Assembly: GCA_035945515.1 (NCBI GenBank)
Contig: DASZAE010000151.1
Span: 1-15,784 of the forward strand
Reading direction: 5' to 3'
DNA length: 15,784 nt
From: RH2-MAG17b sp035945515
Lineage (GTDB): Bacteria > Acidobacteriota > Terriglobia > UBA7540
This document shows, in pieces, positions 14,941 to 15,784 of the stretch (positions are counted from its first letter, which is position 1; every line of letters starts with the position of its first letter). The position numbers and the translations under genes were made by a program. The notes beneath the pieces were generated by a model that had not been told where the DNA came from, did no database searches, and worked only from the letters and a program-made list of their open reading frames with translations.

Positions 14941-15663
14941 ATGAAACAAGTCTTCGTGATGCTTCTATTGCTGTGCGGCGCGGCGGCTTCGGCCTGCGCG
15001 GTAACGGTGGAAGCGCATGTCCGATACACGGCGGCATCGAAGAAGAACGCGCCGCTTTCCGCCTCCAATATCGTCTTATGGCTGACGCCGCTTTCTCAGC
15101 CCCAAATCGCCGAGGCGCAGGCGAAATTGCGCAAACTACCGCATCGCTTTGAGCTGGAGCAGAGCGAGAAGACGTTTATTCCTCATCTTCTGGTAGCGCC
15201 GGCGGGGTCGTTGGTGTCATTCCCGAACCGCGATCCATTCTTTCACAATGTCTTCTCCCTGTTCGATGGGAAGCGGTTTGATCTTGGGCTTTATGAAACC
15301 AGCGCCACGCGCAGTGTGAGGTTTGATCGTCCAGGCATCTCTTTTATTTTCTGTAACATACACCCTCAGATGAGCGCCGTCGTCATTGCGTTGGATACGC
15401 CCTATTACGGCGTGACGGACGCCGCCGGAAGGGTTAAGATCGCTGGCGTTCCTGGCGGAAGGTACCGGCTTGAAATATGGTCGGAGCGGGCGCTGCCGGA
15501 AACGCTGCAGCAATTATCTCGGGAAGTGGATGTCGGCGAAAGCGGAGGTGATCTCGGGTCGTTTACAATCGCTGCTTCTCGAGACCTGCTCGCCAACCAC
15601 AAAAACCTATACGGGCGCGATTATGACCCGGTCACGCCTTCTGACGTGCCCTACGGGCCTTAA
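14941..15663 (+). CDS. Periplasmic cupredoxin with C-terminal carboxypeptidase-regulatory-like domain
   Basis: 240-residue secreted blue-copper-like protein. MKQVFVMLLLLCGAAASACA is a signal peptide. Residues about 22-150 form the cupredoxin fold with a complete type-1 copper set: His102 (FFHNVF), Cys138, His141 and Met144 in FCNIHPQM. The C-x2-H-x2-M spacing and the HN after the first ligand match amicyanin-type sites, so electron transfer or copper carriage in the periplasm is likely. From about 150 to 205, YYGVTDAAGRVKIAGVPGGRYRLEIW resembles a carboxypeptidase-regulatory beta-sandwich, a protein-interaction or adhesion-type module. Start chosen at the signal peptide; MSRARIRSAMKQ from 14914 is possible because GTAGAG precedes it. 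The gene follows the DcaP-like porin on the same strand. Function beyond copper binding is inference. Confidence 0.82.
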   Translation: MKQVFVMLLLLCGAAASACAVTVEAHVRYTAASKKNAPLSASNIVLWLTPLSQPQIAEAQAKLRKLPHRFELEQSEKTFIPHLLVAPAGSLVSFPNRDPFFHNVFSLFDGKRFDLGLYETSATRSVRFDRPGISFIFCNIHPQMSAVVIALDTPYYGVTDAAGRVKIAGVPGGRYRLEIWSERALPETLQQLSREVDVGESGGDLGSFTIAASRDLLANHKNLYGRDYDPVTPSDVPYGP

Positions 15664-15674
15664 CAAGCAGCTTC

Positions 15675-15722
15675 ATCCGCCGGTTTTAATATTAAAGACC
15701 GGCGGCCAAAGGCCGCCGCTAC
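15675..15722. repeat. Class-1 REP unit with truncated partner
   Basis: An intact inverted unit CGGCGGCC-aaa-GGCCGCCG (15700-15718) ends in CTAC (15719-15722), the complement of GTAG. Across an AT-rich spacer (TTTTAATATTAAAGA) only a stub of the other arm (CCGCCGG) remains. It lies 11 bases after the cupredoxin stop codon. The last 60 bases of the window hold nothing else recognised. Confidence 0.6.
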
Positions 15723-15784
15723 AACTCAGAGGACCTCGCTAAAGCCATCGTCTGTGGCGGCATAACTAACTACTACCTAGACAC

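Noticed and set aside
1..15784. tRNA, rRNA, riboswitch, prophage, toxin-antitoxin or restriction genes.
   Set aside because: Looked for by eye on both strands; no cloverleaf-like motif, conserved RNA core or characteristic protein motif was seen.

Overview
The window is GC-rich bacterial chromosome and looks like Acidobacteriota (Terriglobia-like). The main reason is a 1265-residue Oar-type TonB-dependent receptor with an N-terminal carboxypeptidase-regulatory domain, a protein class greatly expanded in that phylum. Several signal-peptide-bearing envelope proteins and many short GC-rich palindromic intergenic repeats fit the same picture. The taxonomic call is inference from gene types, not from a marker gene.

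Layout: (1) 2-1690 (+), the 3' part of a soluble lytic murein transglycosylase cut by the left edge. (2) 1691-1995, a repeat-filled gap with a nested inverted repeat around a REP doublet and a plausible promoter just before it. (3) 1996-3174 (+), a class I PLP aminotransferase. (4) 3370-4431 (+), a DUF481 outer-membrane protein preceded by a hairpin repeat. (5) 4432-4585, a convergent gap holding two REP-type elements. (6) 4586-8383 (-), the Oar-like receptor. (7) 8384-8787, a divergent intergenic region with a good minus-strand promoter. (8) 8788-9906 (+), a Tat-exported ferritin-like protein with a full E/ExxH/E/ExxH di-metal set. (9) 9930-11696 and 11808-12485 (both -), a sensor kinase and its OmpR-type regulator with a REP element between them. 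(10) 12486-13088, a 600-base non-coding region with a direct repeat and a TIR-bounded element. (11) 13089-14750 (+), a DcaP-like coiled-coil porin. (12) 14941-15663 (+), a cupredoxin with amicyanin-like copper ligands fused to a carboxypeptidase-regulatory-like domain. (13) A truncated REP doublet at the right edge.

How the genes relate: nearly all products act in or across the envelope (peptidoglycan cleavage, three outer-membrane barrels, a periplasmic ferritin-like protein, a periplasmic copper protein, a transmembrane sensor). The most system-like groups are the regulator/kinase pair and the porin/cupredoxin pair. No defence system, prophage, CRISPR, tRNA or rRNA is visible.

The most distinctive signal is the repeat landscape: at least two REP-like classes arranged as inverted doublets (REPIN-like), with a paired compensatory change inside one hairpin and a 24-nt insertion exactly in the loop of another. 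No REP-associated transposase gene is present in the window.
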